A DNA stretch of 64,000 nt. Source: Sulfitobacter sp. M05. GTDB taxonomy: Bacteria > Pseudomonadota > Alphaproteobacteria > Rhodobacterales > Rhodobacteraceae. Made by a program: the position numbers and the translations under genes. Numbering within the stretch: position 1 is the stretch's first letter; each line of letters begins with the position of its first letter. Below, piece after piece: positions 1 through 9,201 of this stretch. The stretch covers positions 62,001 through 126,000 of the forward strand of contig NZ_JABEDH010000003.1 in the NCBI RefSeq assembly GCF_029285175.1. The letters are read 5' to 3'. Under the pieces are notes generated by a model, which saw only the letters and a program-made list of their open reading frames with translations, was not told where the DNA came from and searched no databases.

Positions 1-1
1 C

Positions 2-583
2 GAACAGGTCAAGGCGGCAATGGATGCAGTCACCGAGCAACAGGGCGCGCCACGTGTGCTGGTCAATTGCGCGGGGATCGGACCTGCGGCCAAGACGGTT
101 TCGCGCGGCGAGCCTCATGACGCGGGATTGTTTGCCAAAGTCATCGGCATCAACCTGATCGGATCGTTTATCTGTGCGTCAGAAGCGGCATCCCGCATGG
201 TTGCCCAAGATCCGATGGCCCCTGACGGCGCGCGCGGCGTGATTGTGAACACGGCATCGGTGGCGGCTTATGACGGTCAGATCGGGCAAGTTGCTTATGC
301 GGCGTCCAAGGGCGGTATTGTGGGCATGACCCTGCCTATGGCGCGCGATCTGGCGGACAAGGGCGTGCGGATTTGTACGGTGGCACCGGGGCTGTTCCTG
401 ACACCCTTGTTGGAAGGGTTGCCGCAGGATGTACAGGACTCACTGGGCGCGCAGGTGCCGTTTCCTTCACGGCTGGGCCAGCCCGCGGAATATGGCAAGC
501 TGGTATGCCATATCCTCGACAACCCGATGCTGAACGGCGAGGTCATTCGGCTGGACGGCGCGATCCGTATGGCACCGCGCTAG
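2..583 (+). CDS. SDR family dehydrogenase, 3-hydroxyacyl-CoA dehydrogenase type II-like (5' partial)
   Basis: This NAD-dependent short-chain dehydrogenase probably oxidises a 3-hydroxyacyl-CoA. The frame is open to the left edge, so the true start and the N-terminal glycine-rich nucleotide site lie outside the window; 193 residues remain. The NCAG motif of the Rossmann fold is present, as are the catalytic Ser ([10 protein letters not shown] region) and YAASK (YxxxK). The C-terminal pattern ([16 protein letters not shown]) is typical of the HSD17B10-like branch used in fatty acid and branched-chain amino acid breakdown. That family assignment is from recall of the pattern; the substrate is not determined. 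It converges on the antiporter operon. Confidence 0.85.
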   Translation, partial: EQVKAAMDAVTEQQGAPRVLVNCAGIGPAAKTVSRGEPHDAGLFAKVIGINLIGSFICASEAASRMVAQDPMAPDGARGVIVNTASVAAYDGQIGQVAYAASKGGIVGMTLPMARDLADKGVRICTVAPGLFLTPLLEGLPQDVQDSLGAQVPFPSRLGQPAEYGKLVCHILDNPMLNGEVIRLDGAIRMAPR

Positions 584-597
584 GGTCCTGACCCTAG
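580..597. repeat. Inverted repeat at the SDR stop codon
   Basis: An 8-bp perfect dyad (CTAGGGTC-CT-GACCCTAG) begins one base before the SDR stop codon and lies between convergent genes. It could act as a transcript-end hairpin for either side, but the 2-base loop is tight and no T-tract follows, so the terminator role is only an inference. Confidence 0.35.
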
Positions 598-625
598 GCT
601 CAGGCCCGGGCCGGCGGTCCGGGTT

Positions 626-1015
626 TCAGGTCTCCGGATCAGCCGCCAGTTCGCGGTCTGCTTCGGGGACGTTCAGGGTGGACCATGTGTCGTCACGCAG
701 GGGCGGCGGTGGCGCGGTGCAGGACTGTTTGTGGATGTTCACCTTGGCGATAAAATTCGCCGAGATCGGGGCGGTGACAAACAGGAACGCCATGATCAGC
801 AATTCATGCATCGACCCTTGGCCAATCAGATAGGAATTGATCATCGAAGCCAGCAGCAAGGCCCCGATGCCAATGGTGCCAACCTTGGTCGGGGCATGCA
901 GTCGCGTCATGGAATCGTTGAATTTCAACAAACCGATGGTGCCCACCAGCGCAAAACCTGTCCCGATCAAGAGGCAGATACCAACCAGATATGTACCGAT
1001 AATTTCAAAGCTCAT
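626..1015 (-). CDS. mnhG: Mrp/Pha cation:proton antiporter subunit G
   Basis: This is the last gene of the Mrp operon and encodes the small membrane subunit G of the multisubunit Na+(K+)/H+ antiporter. The 129 residues hold three hydrophobic helices (about 5-27, 43-62 and 68-90) and the family pattern GLLKFNDSMTRLHAPTK followed by GTIGIGALLLAS. A polar C-terminal tail of about 35 residues extends past the membrane part. Its ATG overlaps the mnhF stop codon (ATGA), which indicates translational coupling. The assignment rests on motif and position together. Confidence 0.93.
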   Translation of the reverse strand: MSFEIIGTYLVGICLLIGTGFALVGTIGLLKFNDSMTRLHAPTKVGTIGIGALLLASMINSYLIGQGSMHELLIMAFLFVTAPISANFIAKVNIHKQSCTAPPPPLRDDTWSTLNVPEADRELAADPET

Positions 1016-1299
1016 TCGATGATATCCCCCCGCAACACGAAGCGCGCATAAGCTACGGTGGATACGAACCCCAGCATGGCGACAATCAGAGTTACCTCGA
1101 AATAAATCTGCGTCCCTTGCAGGATGCCAAGCAGCACAACCAGACCGATGGCATTCACCACCATCGTGTCCAGCGCCAGAATACGGTCGCCGACAGAGGG
1201 GCCGATCACCAGCCGTATCATCGACATGATCTGCGCCACCACAATGCCGACAAAGGCCATGTTATAAGCAAAATTCATAAAGTCGGTTGCAGCGTTCAT
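1012..1299 (-). CDS. mnhF: Mrp/Pha cation:proton antiporter subunit F
   Basis: A 95-residue integral membrane protein with three helices and the subunit F signature RLVIGPSVGDRILALDTMVVN. Subunit F is an accessory part of the Mrp complex needed for ion exchange. Both ends overlap neighbours by 4 bases (mnhE upstream, mnhG downstream), so the gene is embedded in a tightly coupled operon. Length is normal for the family. Confidence 0.94.
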   Translation of the reverse strand: MNAATDFMNFAYNMAFVGIVVAQIMSMIRLVIGPSVGDRILALDTMVVNAIGLVVLLGILQGTQIYFEVTLIVAMLGFVSTVAYARFVLRGDIIE

Positions 1300-1796
1300 A
1301 GGAAGATCTCCTTTAACCGGCGTTCATAACGCTCCTTGATCCCGTCACGTTCGCCATCAGGGTCATCCGTATGCAAAACATGCACCAACAGGCTGTGACC
1401 CTCGTCTGACAGGTCTGCCGAAACGGTGCCGGGGGTCAGGGTGATTGTACCTGCCAACACGGTGATGGCTTCGGGTGTGGTCAGATCCAGCGGGATGGTA
1501 ATCCACGCGGGCTTTAGCGATGCGTTGGATTTTGTCAGCACGATCCATGCCACCTGAATATTGGCAACAATAATGTCCCACAACACGATCATCGCATAGC
1601 TGAACAGCCGCCCTACATGTACACCGCCGGGCCGCTCGGGCCACCAGATCGCTGTGGCTTTGGTGATGACGATGCCAAGGATCACTCCGAACAACGCCAT
1701 GCCGGGGGTGAATTCATTTTGCAGCAAGGTCCAGACCACAGCCAGCAGGACGGTCAGCAACGGATGGGGAAACAGCCAGCGAAAACTGCGGGTCAT
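1296..1796 (-). CDS. mnhE: Mrp/Pha cation:proton antiporter subunit E
   Basis: A 166-residue subunit E. The N-terminal half has two or three membrane helices (about 12-45 and 62-85), and the C-terminal half carries the typical cytoplasmic segment with VLAGTITLTPGTVSADL and LLVHVLHTDD. Subunit E is required for assembly of the Mrp complex in characterised systems. It begins one base after the mnhD stop and overlaps mnhF by 4 bases. Length is normal. Confidence 0.94.
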   Translation of the reverse strand: MTRSFRWLFPHPLLTVLLAVVWTLLQNEFTPGMALFGVILGIVITKATAIWWPERPGGVHVGRLFSYAMIVLWDIIVANIQVAWIVLTKSNASLKPAWITIPLDLTTPEAITVLAGTITLTPGTVSADLSDEGHSLLVHVLHTDDPDGERDGIKERYERRLKEIFL

Positions 1797-1797
1797 G

Positions 1798-3342
1798 TCA
1801 GTACACCTCCTTTGTCGGGCTACTCAGCTTGCCTGGGGTCTCCAGCACCTTGGATATGTAGGGATCCGGTGCGAACAATTGTGCCGCAGTGCGTTCAACA
1901 TAGGAATAGGCCGGACCGGCGAATACCGTATGTGCCACCAGCAATGCCAGCAATCCACCCACTGCAACATAGGATAGGGCGGCGGGTGCCGGGAAGGGCT
2001 CGGCGTCTTCTGGGACGGGGATGCTTTTAGCTTTCCAGAACAGGGTTGCGCCAGCCCGTGAAAAACCAACCACACTGATCAGGCTGGTGCCCAGTACGAC
2101 CGCCCAAATCCAGACGGCCATCGCGCCGTCAAAGCTTGCATCTAGGATCAACAGCTTGCCGACGAAACCAGAAAGCGGCGGCAGGCCGGCCATGGCAATC
2201 GCGGCGAGAAAGAACAGCGCGGATGTCAGGGGCGCGCCCGATGCCGGTGCCATCGCGGTTAGCGCAAGAGAGGGGCGCCCGGTCCGCACCAGATCGGCGA
2301 TCAGGAACAGCGCAGCTGCGGCCAATGTTGAATGCACGATATAGTAAAGCGCGGCGGCGATCCCTTCAGGAGTGAACATGGAAATCGCCACCATCACCAT
2401 GCCCATCGACCCGATAACGGAAAACGCAACCAGCCGGTCCAGTTTTTGCGCGGCCAACACGCCAATCATACCAATCGCCAGCGAGACCAGCGCGGCGGGC
2501 ATCAGCCAGATCGAGTGCAGCCCGTCGGTGGCCGCAAGCTCTGGCGGAAAAATCATCGTATAGACGCGGATGATGGCATAGGCCCCGACCTTGGTCATGA
2601 TGGCAAACAAGGCTGCCACCGGTGCAGGGGCTTCGGCATAGCTGGACGGCAACCAGAAATGCAGCGGCACAATGGCGGCTTTGATGGCAAAGACCAGTAG
2701 CAACAGCACCGCAGCGACCCGGATGCCAACAGTGTCACCCAGATCAATCAATGCCACACGCTGCGCCAGATCGGCCATGTTCAGCGTGCCGGTCTGGGCG
2801 TAAATCGCCCCCAGCGCAAACAGGAACAGGGTTGAGCCGATAAGGTTGAACAGCACATATTGCACGCCGGCGCGCAGGCGTAAGTTGCCCCCGCCGTGGA
2901 TCATCAACCCGTAAGAGGCGATCAGCAACACTTCGAAAAAGACGAACAGGTTGAACAAGTCGCCTGTCAAAAAGGCACCCATAATGCCCATCAGCTGAAA
3001 CTGAAACAGCGCATGGAAATGCCAGCCGCGTTTGTCCCAGTTTGATCCGATGGCGTAAAGCAGCACAAACAGCGCCAGCACCGAGGTCAGCAGAACCATC
3101 AGTGTGGACAGCCGGTCCCCGACCAACACAATGCCAAAAGGGGCGGCCCAATCGCTGAGTTGATAGAGCGTGACCGTGCCATCGGAGGCCTGCCACGCAA
3201 GGCCCGCGCTGATGGCGATCAATGACAGAACACCGGCAATTGAAAACACCCGCTGGATGGCAAAGTGATACCGCGCGGCCAGCACGATGAACGGGGCCAG
3301 CAGGGCAGGCAGGATAACGGGGGCAATGATCCAGTGCATCAT
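1798..3342 (-). CDS. mnhD: Mrp/Pha cation:proton antiporter subunit D
   Basis: A 514-residue polytopic membrane protein of the NADH-quinone oxidoreductase NuoL/M/N type, one of the two large channel-like subunits of Mrp. The segment NLFVFFEVLLIASYGL places a membrane Glu at residue 137, the position of the Glu known to matter in Bacillus MrpD. The pattern IKAAIVPLHFWLPSSYAEAP is the conserved Lys-bearing discontinuous helix region. It overlaps mnhC by 4 bases. A soluble tail of about 30 residues closes the protein. Role: proton or sodium translocation in the cytoplasmic membrane. Confidence 0.95.
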   Translation of the reverse strand: MMHWIIAPVILPALLAPFIVLAARYHFAIQRVFSIAGVLSLIAISAGLAWQASDGTVTLYQLSDWAAPFGIVLVGDRLSTLMVLLTSVLALFVLLYAIGSNWDKRGWHFHALFQFQLMGIMGAFLTGDLFNLFVFFEVLLIASYGLMIHGGGNLRLRAGVQYVLFNLIGSTLFLFALGAIYAQTGTLNMADLAQRVALIDLGDTVGIRVAAVLLLLVFAIKAAIVPLHFWLPSSYAEAPAPVAALFAIMTKVGAYAIIRVYTMIFPPELAATDGLHSIWLMPAALVSLAIGMIGVLAAQKLDRLVAFSVIGSMGMVMVAISMFTPEGIAAALYYIVHSTLAAAALFLIADLVRTGRPSLALTAMAPASGAPLTSALFFLAAIAMAGLPPLSGFVGKLLILDASFDGAMAVWIWAVVLGTSLISVVGFSRAGATLFWKAKSIPVPEDAEPFPAPAALSYVAVGGLLALLVAHTVFAGPAYSYVERTAAQLFAPDPYISKVLETPGKLSSPTKEVY

Positions 3343-3692
3343 GTTGTCTCCTCCGCTTCTGTTTCCGGTGCCGGATCGTTCACCCTGTCATCATCGCCGC
3401 CCAAATAGGCCCCCAAACCAATCATCACAACCACGGCAGTCATGCCAAAGGAGATCACAATTGCGGTCAACACCAGCGCCTGCGGCAGTGGGTCTGTATA
3501 CCGTGCGGCGTCGGTCAGAATCGGTGGCGCGCCGATGGTCAGCCGCCCGGATGCAAACAGAAACACGTTCACAGCATAGGTCAGCAGGGACATCCCCATG
3601 ATCACCGGAAAGGTGCGCAGACGCAGCACCAGATACATGCCGGCGGCTGTCAGGATGCCGATGGCCGAGGCGACAAGAAGTTCAAGACCCAT
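3339..3692 (-). CDS. mnhC: Mrp/Pha cation:proton antiporter subunit C
   Basis: A 117-residue NuoK-like subunit with three membrane helices (about 4-21, 27-47 and 73-98). The signature ALVLTAIVISFGMTAVVV is characteristic of MnhC/PhaC. A short acidic tail follows. The gene starts one base after the mnhAB stop and overlaps mnhD by 4 bases. Confidence 0.94.
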   Translation of the reverse strand: MGLELLVASAIGILTAAGMYLVLRLRTFPVIMGMSLLTYAVNVFLFASGRLTIGAPPILTDAARYTDPLPQALVLTAIVISFGMTAVVVMIGLGAYLGGDDDRVNDPAPETEAEETT

Positions 3693-3693
3693 G

Positions 3694-6576
3694 TTACACG
3701 CCCTCCCGTTTCGGGTTGCCCGGATCGGCGGGATCGCTTTCCGCGCGCGATGGGTCGATATCCATCGGATGTTCGTTGTCTGTCATCTGGCTGCGCCGCG
3801 CCAGCCGTGAAAAGCTTTCGAGGGACAGCATCACGGCACCGACGACGGCAAGGAAAACGCCAAGGTCAAACAGTGCTGCGGTTGCCAGTTCGAATTTCTC
3901 GAAGGGTGGAATGCGGACATAGGTGAAATCCGAAGTCAGGAAGGGCTTGCCAAAGAACCATGATCCGATGCCCGTCAGGCCCGCGATCAAAACACCTGCC
4001 CCGATCACCCCGTGATAGGGATAGCGCAGCCGTGCGGAGGTCCAGCTAAAGCCGCTGGCCATATATTGCATCACGACGCCGATCGACACGATCAGGCCGG
4101 CGATGAACCCGCCACCCGGCTCGTTGTGGCCGCGCCAGAAGATGTAGAAACCAACCAGCATGACCAGCGGCATCAGAACACGCGTCAACACAACCATCAT
4201 CATCGGATGCATGTCACCGGCACGTGGCTGATCCGGTTTGCGGTTCAACAGGCGCGCGCGCACAGGGCCATCCAGAAGGGTCTCGGTCAGCGCGTAGATC
4301 AGCAAGGCCGCAATGCCCAGAACGATGATTTCACCAAAGGTGTCAAAGCCCCTGAAGTCCACAAGGATAACGTTCACCACATTGGAACCGCCACCGCCCT
4401 TATAGGAACTAGCAAGGTGGAATTCGGAAATCGAAGGGGCAACCGTGTCGCGCAGCAGGAAGTGGTAGGAAAGGGCAAAGGTTGCCAGACCGGCAGCAAT
4501 CGCAACCACCGCGTCGCGCATCCGCCGCAAGACCGTGCTTTCGACGGGGGTGCGGTTGGGCAAAAAGTTTAACGCCAGCAGCAACAGGATGATGGTCACC
4601 ACTTCGACGGTGATCTGGGTCATTGCAAGGTCAGGTGCGCTGAACAGGACAAACCCGACCGAGACCATCAGGCCGACAATCCCGATCAGGATCAGGGACA
4701 ACAGGCGGTTGCGGTGCAAAAAGACCAGCCCCAGCGTCGCAGTAACCAACATGACCCAGCCGGCAATCTCAACCGGACCGGCCGGTTGCGGTACGCGTGT
4801 TGCGGCCCCGACGCTGCCTGTGGCCCAAGCGTGGTATCCGGCGGCGGTAATCGTCACTGCCGCAATCGCCGCATAGCGTGAAAACGCGCCGGTATGCAGG
4901 CTGTGGATGATACCGCGCGACAGAGCAACAACAGCGTCGACAAGCGCCTCAAAGATAACCTTGGCTTCGGGGCGCGGGGCACCGTCCCACATTCTGAGCA
5001 AGGGTTTGAACAGGGCCAGCACGACCAGCCCCCCCAGAACCGCGGCGATAGACATGTAAAGCGCCGGCACTAGCCCGTGCCAGATTTTGAAATGCGCTGT
5101 CGGCACCGTCGCGGCCTCTCCCAGCAGGGAGGCGGTGACGATCTTTACAAAAGGTTCGGCAAGGAAAGGTGCGCAGCCGATCATTACAACCAGCACCACG
5201 AGCAGTGCGGGCGGGCCCCACATGCCAAAACCGGGGTCATGTGGATGGGCCGGATAATCATCGCGTTTGGGGCCAAGGAACGTGTGGCTGATCAGGCGGA
5301 AGCAATAGGCGGCGGAAAACAGGGAGCCAATAACCGCGAGGCTGGGTGCCAGCCAATGTGACCCGAACAGCACCGTGTGGTGGGCCTCTTCCAGCATCAT
5401 TTCCTTGGACAGGAACCCGTTTAACAGGGGGATACCCGCCATCGACAGAGCGGCAAGGGTGACGATGCCAAATGTGACTGGCATCAGATGGCGCAAGCCT
5501 CCCAAACGGCGGATATCGCGGGTGTGGGTCTCGTGATCAACGATGCCAGCGGACATGAACAGTGCCGCTTTGAATGTGGCGTGGTTGAGGATATGAAACA
5601 CCGCCGCCATCGCGCCAAAGGCTGTGCCTGTGCCAAGCAGCATGGTGATCAGACCCAGATGGCTGACCGTGGAAAACGCCAGCAGCGCCTTGAGGTCATG
5701 TTTGAACAAGGCAATCACCGCGCCCAGAACCATGGTCACCAGACCGGCAGTGGTCACAATCACGAACCATTCCGGCGTGCCTGACAAGACCGGCCAAAGC
5801 CGCGCCATCAGGAAAATGCCAGCTTTGACCATGGTAGCCGAGTGCAGATAGGCGGAAACCGGTGTCGGTGCAGCCATCGCGTGGGGCAACCAGAAGTGGA
5901 ACGGGAATTGTGCGGATTTGGTGAAACAGCCCAGCAGGATCAGGACCAGCGCGGGCAGATATAGTGGGCTTGCCTGAATGATCTCGCGGCTTTGCAAAAT
6001 GACGCTCAGGTCATAGCTGCCAGTGATGTTGCCCAGAATCAGCATCCCCCCGATCAGGGCAAGCCCCCCCATGCCGGTAACGGTCAGGGCCATGCGCGCG
6101 CCCTGACGTCCTTCGGGAAGATGTTTCCAATACCCGATCAACAGGAAGGAAGAAAGCGACGTAAGTTCCCAGAAAACGATTAAAAGCAGGATGTTATCGG
6201 ACAGAACGATCCCAACCATCGCGCCCTGAAACAGCAGCAGATAGGTAAAGAATTCGCCCATATTGTCGTCACGCGACAGGTAGAACCGCGCGTAGGTGAT
6301 GATCAGCAAGCCGATGCCGAGGATCAGCAGAGCAAAGAAGAACCCCAGCCCGTCGAGCATCAGGTTCACATTCATGCCAAGTGCCGGCAGCCAGTTCACA
6401 CCGGTGGTGACAACCTCTCCTGCCAGCACGGTCGGAAGATTGGTCAGTAATCCAATAAAGGCGGCCAGCGTTACGGTGAAGGTGACACCGGCACAGGCCT
6501 GACGTCCCGCGCTGTTCATAAGGCCGGGCAGCAATGCGCCCAGGAAGGGCAGGGCGACGACAAGGAAGAGGGACAC
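3694..6576 (-). CDS. mnhA: Mrp/Pha antiporter fused subunit A-B
   Basis: The first gene of the operon encodes the large fused subunit (960 residues with the start chosen here). The N-terminal part is NuoL-like, with FWELTSLSSFLLIGYW (Glu at about residue 137) and FPFHFWLPHAMAAPTPVSAYLHS. The middle part holds the MrpA-specific C-terminal helices. Residues from about 785 onward form the subunit B domain (MMMVVLTRVLMPLVMLVGF, GGGFIAGLI). I chose GTG at 6576 because AGGAG sits 5 bases before it and the protein then begins SLFLVVALPF; an ATG at 6612 and a GTG at 6630 are also in frame. The A-B fusion matches the Pha-type arrangement of alphaproteobacteria. Confidence 0.92.
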   Translation of the reverse strand: MSLFLVVALPFLGALLPGLMNSAGRQACAGVTFTVTLAAFIGLLTNLPTVLAGEVVTTGVNWLPALGMNVNLMLDGLGFFFALLILGIGLLIITYARFYLSRDDNMGEFFTYLLLFQGAMVGIVLSDNILLLIVFWELTSLSSFLLIGYWKHLPEGRQGARMALTVTGMGGLALIGGMLILGNITGSYDLSVILQSREIIQASPLYLPALVLILLGCFTKSAQFPFHFWLPHAMAAPTPVSAYLHSATMVKAGIFLMARLWPVLSGTPEWFVIVTTAGLVTMVLGAVIALFKHDLKALLAFSTVSHLGLITMLLGTGTAFGAMAAVFHILNHATFKAALFMSAGIVDHETHTRDIRRLGGLRHLMPVTFGIVTLAALSMAGIPLLNGFLSKEMMLEEAHHTVLFGSHWLAPSLAVIGSLFSAAYCFRLISHTFLGPKRDDYPAHPHDPGFGMWGPPALLVVLVVMIGCAPFLAEPFVKIVTASLLGEAATVPTAHFKIWHGLVPALYMSIAAVLGGLVVLALFKPLLRMWDGAPRPEAKVIFEALVDAVVALSRGIIHSLHTGAFSRYAAIAAVTITAAGYHAWATGSVGAATRVPQPAGPVEIAGWVMLVTATLGLVFLHRNRLLSLILIGIVGLMVSVGFVLFSAPDLAMTQITVEVVTIILLLLALNFLPNRTPVESTVLRRMRDAVVAIAAGLATFALSYHFLLRDTVAPSISEFHLASSYKGGGGSNVVNVILVDFRGFDTFGEIIVLGIAALLIYALTETLLDGPVRARLLNRKPDQPRAGDMHPMMMVVLTRVLMPLVMLVGFYIFWRGHNEPGGGFIAGLIVSIGVVMQYMASGFSWTSARLRYPYHGVIGAGVLIAGLTGIGSWFFGKPFLTSDFTYVRIPPFEKFELATAALFDLGVFLAVVGAVMLSLESFSRLARRSQMTDNEHPMDIDPSRAESDPADPGNPKREGV

Positions 6577-6715
6577 GCGAACTCCTGACCAGGACCTTAA
6601 TACATCGTCCATATTTGTGGTAAAAAGCACGGTTTCTCAAGGGCAACCGACCCTCAAGAGGTCGAATTTTGGGATCAGGGGGCTGAATTAGTCACCTGTG
6701 ATGGCGCATCTCGCC

Positions 6716-7489
6716 TTAAGACAGCTTGCCTTTGACCTTTGCCAACAGGCTATCTGACGCTTTGGCCAGCAAAGAGACATCCGATCCGCAGGCCACAAAA
6801 CTGAAGCCTTCGTTCAAAAGCTCGGCAGCAAAATCCGGGTCCAGCACCAAGGTGCCGACGGGCACGCCCATTGCCATCAGTTTCTTGGCGGCGGGTCTGA
6901 TCAGGGCCCAAACCTCGGGGTCCATCGGCTTGCCCAGCTTGCCAATGTCGGCGGCAATATCGGCCGGTCCGAAAAAGATACCCGACACGCCCGCCACGGC
7001 ACCGATTTCTTCAGCACGGGCAACGGCGGCGGCGGATTCCAGTTGCAGCAGGACGGTGGTTTCTTCTTCGACCCGCGCCACGTAATCCGTAACACGTCCG
7101 AATTTATTGGCGCGCATTGCACCGGAAACGCCGCGTGTGCCATGTGGTGGATAGCGGGTGCTGGCGACGGCCTGTTCGGCTTCCTCAACTGTTTGGATCA
7201 TTGGGAAGAGCAGCCCGCGCGCACCCAAATCCAACAGGCGTTTTACGATCACCGGATTATTCCATTCAGGCCGCACGATAGGTGTGGTGGCGGTATCGGC
7301 AAACCCCTGCAATTGCCCCATCACGGACAAATAGTCGTTTGGTGAATGCTCCATATCAATCAGCGCCCAGTCAAAACCGGCAGGACCAGTGACCTCGACG
7401 GCCAAAGGGCTGCACAGGCTGATCCAGAGGCCCAGCTGTTTGTCACCAGCGGCAAGGGCACGGGTAAAGCGGTTGGGCGCGAGTTGCAT
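6716..7489 (-). CDS. HpcH/HpaI family aldolase
   Basis: A 257-residue class II (metal-dependent) aldolase or lyase of the HpcH/HpaI family, which cleaves 4-hydroxy-2-oxo acids to pyruvate and an aldehyde. Visible family marks are the catalytic His in LIDMEHSP (H48), RPEWN, the metal-binding Glu of LLQLESAAAV and the Asp in FFGPADIAAD. Its ATG overlaps the hyuB stop (TGATG), so it is translated with the hydantoinase genes. That pairing suggests it processes a product of the hydantoinase pathway, but the natural substrate cannot be read from sequence. Confidence 0.85.
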   Translation of the reverse strand: MQLAPNRFTRALAAGDKQLGLWISLCSPLAVEVTGPAGFDWALIDMEHSPNDYLSVMGQLQGFADTATTPIVRPEWNNPVIVKRLLDLGARGLLFPMIQTVEEAEQAVASTRYPPHGTRGVSGAMRANKFGRVTDYVARVEEETTVLLQLESAAAVARAEEIGAVAGVSGIFFGPADIAADIGKLGKPMDPEVWALIRPAAKKLMAMGVPVGTLVLDPDFAAELLNEGFSFVACGSDVSLLAKASDSLLAKVKGKLS

Positions 7490-9198
7490 CAGATGTTTTC
7501 CCCTTTGGTGATGGCTTTCTGCACTGCCGCAATGTCGGCACTGCTCAGCCCATAGTCCTCGCTTGCGGTTTGGGCCGAAATATACCCCCGTGCAAGGTCG
7601 CGCATCACGCTTTCTCTAGGCCGTTCAGCCGGATCACCATAGCCAGCGCCGCCCGGAAAGGCCATCATCACCTTGCGGCCATGGGTCACCAGTTGCTTGC
7701 CCTTGCCGTACATCTTGGCCCCATCATCTTGAGCAATGGTGGTGGGCGCACCGGGCCCGCCGCCGCGTCGACCTTGGGCCGGATGATCCACGCGGTCGAA
7801 CATGGCCTGAATGTCGAATTCATGGCCTTCGCGTGCGCCAACCACCATGTACTGGCCCAAACCGCCGCGCTGTTTGCCGCTGCCGCCTGAATCGGGCCGC
7901 AGTTCCTTGCGCCAGATGATCACGGGGCCTGCATGTTCGGTTGCCTCAACCGGCATGGTCATCACGCCTGAGGGGAAAGCGGTGGCATTCAGCCCGTCGT
8001 GTTCAGGCCGCGCCCCTGATCCGCCCGAGTTGAACGTCAGGACTTCACGGCGGACAGCGTCTGCGGGTGCAGGTGCGTCCATGCGCGGGCGTAACGAGAC
8101 CTGAAAGTTACACAGGCATCCCGCACCCTCAGCAGGCACAAGGCTTGGTACGATCTTGTCAAAGGCATTGAACACCACGTCGGGAATGAAGTGCCCCACG
8201 ATATGGCGCAGGGCCACAGGCGCGGGATGCAAGGCGTTGACGATGGTATTGTCGGGGGCGGCGATTTCAAACGGGGCAAGCGAGGCTGCATTGTTGGGGA
8301 TTTCAGGCGCAATCGCGACCTTGAGGGCGTAACATGCATAGGCTTTGGCATAGACCAGCGGACAGTTGATGCCCTTGCGATCAAGGCCTGAGGTGCCTGC
8401 AAAATCCGACAGGATGCGGTCTGCTTCGATGCTCAGCGTGACCTTGAGGGTGATCGGCGCGGAAAACCCGTCGATGGTCATTTCGCCCGACGCTTGGGTG
8501 CGGGGCAGGGCGGCGATCCGCTCCAGCGTGGCACGGCGCGAGTTATCGAGGATAAAGGCGGCGATACCGTCGAGTGTTTCCAGCTCGAACTCCTGCATCA
8601 TGTCGATCAGGCGGCGATGGCCGATCTCGTTACAGGTGGTTAGCGCGTAAATATCACCGATCAGTTGGTCCGGTTCGCGCACATTGCCCCGGATGATCCG
8701 CACAAGGGTTTGATCCACTTCGCCCGCATCAGCGAATTTCATAATGGGCAGATAAAGCCCCTCTTCGTAAACGCTCGCCGCATCCGCACCAAAGCCGCGC
8801 CCGCCAATGTCGACGATATGCGCGGTACAGGCGAAGAACCCGACCAGCACATCGTTGTGAAACGAGGGCGTAACCATGGTGATGTCATGCAGGTGGCCGG
8901 TGCCTTCCCAGGGGTCATTGGTTATATAGACATCCCCTTGGGTGATGTTCTGCCGCCCGATCCGCCGGATGAAATGCGCCACCGCGTCGGCCATAGCGTT
9001 CACGTGGCCCGGTGTGCCTGTGATGGCCTGCGCCAGCATCCGGCCATGGGTGTCATAAACACCGGCAGACAGGTCACCTGCCTCACGTACGGAGGTGGAA
9101 AAAGCAGTGCGTACAAGGGCTTGCGCCTGCTCTTCAACAACCGATATCAGACGATTCCACATGACCTGATAGGCGACGTTTGAGTGTTCTTTAACCAT
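7489..9198 (-). CDS. hyuB: Hydantoinase B / oxoprolinase B subunit
   Basis: This 569-residue subunit belongs to the HyuB family (N-methylhydantoinase, 5-oxoprolinase and acetone/acetophenone carboxylase relatives). Marks include the N-terminal VSVVEEQAQALVRTAFSTSV, GHVNAMADAV, ITNDPWEGTGHLHD and the C-terminal glycine-rich RPDSGGSGKQRGGLGQ. It begins 3 bases after the hyuA stop, as expected for a heteromeric enzyme made from adjacent genes. HyuB works with HyuA in ATP-dependent opening of a cyclic amide or in related carboxylation. Substrate assignment is open. Confidence 0.9.
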   Translation of the reverse strand: MVKEHSNVAYQVMWNRLISVVEEQAQALVRTAFSTSVREAGDLSAGVYDTHGRMLAQAITGTPGHVNAMADAVAHFIRRIGRQNITQGDVYITNDPWEGTGHLHDITMVTPSFHNDVLVGFFACTAHIVDIGGRGFGADAASVYEEGLYLPIMKFADAGEVDQTLVRIIRGNVREPDQLIGDIYALTTCNEIGHRRLIDMMQEFELETLDGIAAFILDNSRRATLERIAALPRTQASGEMTIDGFSAPITLKVTLSIEADRILSDFAGTSGLDRKGINCPLVYAKAYACYALKVAIAPEIPNNAASLAPFEIAAPDNTIVNALHPAPVALRHIVGHFIPDVVFNAFDKIVPSLVPAEGAGCLCNFQVSLRPRMDAPAPADAVRREVLTFNSGGSGARPEHDGLNATAFPSGVMTMPVEATEHAGPVIIWRKELRPDSGGSGKQRGGLGQYMVVGAREGHEFDIQAMFDRVDHPAQGRRGGGPGAPTTIAQDDGAKMYGKGKQLVTHGRKVMMAFPGGAGYGDPAERPRESVMRDLARGYISAQTASEDYGLSSADIAAVQKAITKGENI

Positions 9199-9201
9199 GG
9201 A

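Noticed and set aside
6592-6625. TTTACC/TATTAA promoter before mnhAB
   Set aside because: Each element matches only four of six bases, and the implied leader would be about 14 bases, so support is too weak.
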